Positions 5,677 through 7,364 of a stretch of 7,364 bases of DNA are shown in pieces. The DNA is taken from NCBI GenBank assembly GCA_900763175.1, contig CAAFJI010000288.1, positions 1 to 7,364 of the forward strand, given 5' to 3'. This DNA comes from Lachnospiraceae bacterium. Its GTDB lineage: Bacteria; Bacillota; Clostridia; Lachnospirales; Lachnospiraceae. Numbering within the stretch: the first letter of the stretch is position 1; every line of letters begins with the position of its first letter. A program made the position numbers and the translations under genes. The notes under the pieces were generated by a model. That model ran no database searches. It was not told where the DNA came from and saw only the letters and a program-made list of their open reading frames with translations.

Positions 5677-6002
5677 TTAATTATTTACTGGCTCAATTGC
5701 AACTACAGGTTCATCTCCTGCATTAGTACCAGGTTTCACAGTTACTTTATATTTCTTCGTTGTTGTAAGATCTGTCGGAATGGCACTAGAAAGACCTGTT
5801 GCCCAATCAATTGATGTCTGCCAATTTGCTTGAGTTTGTTTTACATCATATACATTGCTTTCGCCATCAGCTTTATCACTTGTCAGATATGCAGACATTG
5901 CTTCAGCATATCCAGCACGAATATTAGCAGCATCAACAGCCTCTCTACTCTTCTCCAGCTGGCTAGTGAAAATCGGAATACTAATCGCAACCAACACAGC
6001 CC
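5677..6002 (-). pseudogene. Leaderless type IV pilin cassette 2
   Basis: From GCT at 6000 leftward to TAA at 5677 the frame gives 107 residues. It opens with the same AVLVAISIPIFTSQLEKSRE as cassette 1, followed by ANIRAGYAEA and a different C-terminal domain that retains ANWQT, then a Thr/Lys-rich end closing EPVNN. The cleavage motif and Glu5 of a pilin are missing. The frame is open farther upstream through a charged, non-pilin stretch (about 18 codons of Lys/Glu-rich sequence). A GTG at 6048 with AGGG 8 bases before it could start translation, but the product would lack a prepilin signal. It lies downstream of Rpn gene 2 on the same strand, 67 bp away, so read-through transcription is possible. 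It is best read as a silent cassette. The alternative is a simple 5' deletion. Confidence 0.82.
5951..6002 (-). repeat. 52-bp pilin-core inverted repeat, right arm
   Basis: This is the partner of 5199-5250 in opposite orientation, with the same end points and three substitutions. Recombination between the arms would invert 5199-6002 and exchange which cassette follows each flank. Confidence 0.8.
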
Positions 6003-6069
6003 CTGTTGTTTCCTTCTTTTCCTCGTCTGAGTTTTTCTCTGCAAACACCGGCAATTCCCTGCCAGCAAC

Positions 6070-7035
6070 TTATTTAATCCCAAACTCCATCATCAGTTGT
6101 TTTCGATAGTCCGGGTTACCAGCTGCTGTTATCAGATCATCGATTCTGCCTGCCGGAATTAACTCATTTATCAGTCTTCCCATAAGATTTTCGCCCTCAC
6201 GTCTGCCTTCCTTTTTTCCCCGTCTTTCACTATCCGCCATCATATCATCAAAAGCCTTGCACATATCAAAATCTCCTTTCGTTGTCCGCACATTTTCTTT
6301 AATCTGTTCCAACTGCTGGATTCCCATCATGACCGTCAGCAGGTTATAGGTGTCTTCCGGTAAGCTGGAAAATACCTTCTGGTTCTCTTTTATGTAATTC
6401 TGTAGTTGTATTTTATCTTTTGTTCTTCGCAGAATCTCACAGACCTGACGCAGGTCGGTGTGAAACCACTGGGGATTCTCAAAGTGCCGCAGGGAAAAAA
6501 TAAGCAGTGGTTTTTCCCTGAAATACTTTCGGAGTTCTTCTGGGAAACGTTCTATATGGAGAAGTTCCTCCATATTTCTGGCTGCAGTCCAGGGTTTTTC
6601 TCCAAAATACACGATTATGTGCATCACCGGATAGAAAATATCTTCCTGCTTCATTTTGGACAGAAATTCTTCCGGGCTTTTCAGGTCTTTTAGTTCCCCG
6701 TGTTTTTTCTTCAGTGCTTTCCACTGATTATAATAATCCGTTCCTCTTTCGTTCAGTACCCGGACGGGCATGGCATAATGTGTGAGGGTCTGTCCCTGGA
6801 ACATCACCAGAAACCGGACACCGTTCAGCATGACCATGATGGAAAGATCCGGGATATTTTCCGCAGCTGTGATCTTCCCATCTTTTTCTGTAATCTTGTG
6901 GATAACGGGGTTCTTTTCCAGCAGATTATCTGCCGTGATGATCTCTTCACCATGAAAGAGTATCCCGTTTAAAAGATCCGCAGCCCGTTCGAGATCTCTA
7001 AAGTATTCAATAGATGTGGCATTTGCTTCCTGCAC
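6070..7035 (-). CDS. Rpn family PD-(D/E)XK nuclease/putative transposase, copy 2
   Basis: This 321-residue paralog matches copy 1 along its whole length. It has RAADLLNGILFHG (17-29, Asp20), FLVMFQGQTL (75-84), AMPVRVLNERGTDYYNQW (88-105), YPVMHIIVYFGEKPW (135-149), FHTDLRQVCEILRRTKD (191-207), LPEDTYNLL, and DFDMCKAFDDMM before a short Lys/Arg/Glu-rich tail ending MMEFGIK. As in copy 1, a Gln (Gln80) stands where the family usually has the Glu of E-x-Q. The GTG start at 7035 has GGAG 5 bases upstream and the conserved MQEANA beginning. Its natural C-terminus shows that copy 1 has an altered end. Transcription is likely controlled by the two upstream promoters and the dyad at the start site. 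The pilin cassette 67 bp downstream could be on the same transcript. Confidence 0.9.
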   Translation of the reverse strand: MQEANATSIEYFRDLERAADLLNGILFHGEEIITADNLLEKNPVIHKITEKDGKITAAENIPDLSIMVMLNGVRFLVMFQGQTLTHYAMPVRVLNERGTDYYNQWKALKKKHGELKDLKSPEEFLSKMKQEDIFYPVMHIIVYFGEKPWTAARNMEELLHIERFPEELRKYFREKPLLIFSLRHFENPQWFHTDLRQVCEILRRTKDKIQLQNYIKENQKVFSSLPEDTYNLLTVMMGIQQLEQIKENVRTTKGDFDMCKAFDDMMADSERRGKKEGRREGENLMGRLINELIPAGRIDDLITAAGNPDYRKQLMMEFGIK

Positions 7036-7080
7036 GTACGCTCCTTTCTAAATGGTACAGTTTCACAGGAATAATAAGAT

Positions 7081-7093
7081 GAACACTTTGTAC
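7081..7093. promoter_or_regulatory. GAACA-N3-TGTAC dyad at Rpn gene 2 start site
   Basis: This is the counterpart of the dyad at 4936-4948, again covering the predicted start of transcription. It is a likely operator shared by both Rpn genes; the regulator is not in the window. Confidence 0.5.
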
Positions 7094-7097
7094 TATT

Positions 7098-7126
7098 ATT
7101 ATATACTTATTCCATATATTATACAA
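7098..7126 (-). promoter_or_regulatory. Proximal promoter of Rpn gene 2
   Basis: Read leftward, TTGTAT (7126-7121) and a perfect TATAAT (7103-7098) have 17-base spacing. The predicted start near 7091 gives a leader of about 55 bases. Confidence 0.7.
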
Positions 7127-7184
7127 GTATATAGAACAAAGCACCTGAGTTATTTTCCTGCCCTCGCATCATATAAAACAAAAA

Positions 7185-7236
7185 ACAGTTGAGATTTACT
7201 GACCGAATGGTCGGACGCAGATTGCTCTGCGATGAA
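7185..7236 (-). repeat. Structured 52-bp leader element, copy 2
   Basis: This is the second copy of the element at 5041-5092, with both hairpins intact (CTGCG/CGCAG at 7231-7216, GGTC/GACC at 7212-7201). In the leftward RNA a T-rich stretch (six Ts, then GTTTT) follows the element directly, so a short terminated RNA of roughly 60-70 bases is conceivable here. The hairpin just before the Ts is weak. Confidence 0.6.
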
Positions 7237-7244
7237 GTGGTTTC

Positions 7245-7274
7245 AGTATACTGCCCCGCTGCACAATATGTCAA
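7245..7274 (-). promoter_or_regulatory. Distal promoter upstream of Rpn unit 2
   Basis: TTGACA (7274-7269) and TATACT (7250-7245), spaced by 18 bases, repeat exactly the boxes and spacing at 5100-5129. The predicted start near 7238 is just before the structured element. Confidence 0.75.
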
Positions 7275-7293
7275 TTACATTTTAAAATTTATA

Positions 7294-7323
7294 TTGTAGC
7301 AAAAAAAATCTTCTTGTTATAAT
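7294..7323 (+). promoter_or_regulatory. Rightward promoter for a gene beyond the window
   Basis: TTGTAG (7294-7299) and a perfect TATAAT (7318-7323) are 18 bases apart on the plus strand. It diverges from the distal Rpn 2 promoter. The gene it serves would start after 7364. Confidence 0.5.
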
Positions 7324-7325
7324 TT

Positions 7326-7364
7326 ACTGTAGAAAATACTATTTTCCTACAGTTAACAGTAGGA
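7326..7364. promoter_or_regulatory. Operator-like overlapping palindromes at right edge
   Basis: ACTGTAG (7326-7332) pairs with CTACAGT (7347-7353). The second arm overlaps a 20-base near-palindrome (7345-7364) centred on GTTAAC with arms TCCTAC/GTAGGA. The site sits just after the -10 box of the rightward promoter, where a repressor would act. CTACA-type half-sites recall BlaI/CopY-class operators, but that is only a resemblance. Confidence 0.45.

Noticed and set aside
1..7364. tRNA, rRNA or diversity-generating retroelement
   Set aside because: No tRNA-like cloverleaf, rRNA sequence, reverse transcriptase motif or template/variable repeat pair was seen.

Overview
The window looks like accessory DNA from a low-GC gut Clostridium-type Firmicute, most likely a Lachnospiraceae member. 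This rests on family recognition by memory: the pilin core sequence, the Rpn/PD-(D/E)XK proteins with Gly-Gln repeat tails, and a trio of one 'virulence-related' protein plus tandem serine recombinases are all typical of that group. No search could be run.

Left part (1-3800). A leftward operon carries an MGE-associated 'virulence-related' family protein (3653 to 2862), a serine recombinase with two zinc-ribbon-like cysteine clusters (2917 to 1379), a second serine recombinase with one cluster (1419 to 40), and the first three codons of a fourth gene (9 to 1, running out of the window). The first three genes overlap by 56 and 41 bp, and each has a good Shine-Dalgarno sequence. A 9-bp dyad lies just upstream of the operon.

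Right part (3750-7364). Two paralogous Rpn-family genes (4879 to 3815 and 7035 to 6070), both leftward and both starting with GTG, share the same upstream architecture: a distal TTGACA-18-TATACT promoter, a 52-bp nearly identical element that forms two small hairpins when transcribed, a proximal promoter with 17-bp spacing, and a GAACA-N3-TGTAC dyad at the predicted transcription start. Between the two Rpn units lie two convergent pilin segments (5199-5560 on + and 6002-5677 on -). Both lack the prepilin leader and the start of the N-terminal helix, and both begin at the same codon of the pilin core. Their first 52 bp form an inverted repeat with 49 of 52 positions identical. The segments then diverge but keep a W-Q-T motif, and they share a hairpin terminator between them.

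Working hypothesis (inference). The pilin segments are promoterless, leaderless cassettes that could be swapped onto an expressed pilin 5' end located elsewhere. This is analogous in layout to the Moraxella pilin inversion region, the R64 PilV shufflon or Neisseria silent pilS loci. The adjacent serine recombinases, or the Rpn proteins (a family named for promoting recombination in E. coli), are candidate drivers, but nothing in the window proves that they act on the cassettes. The recombinase operon may equally be the integration module of an unrelated mobile element. The right edge (7237-7364) holds a divergent promoter region with an operator-like palindrome for a gene outside the window.
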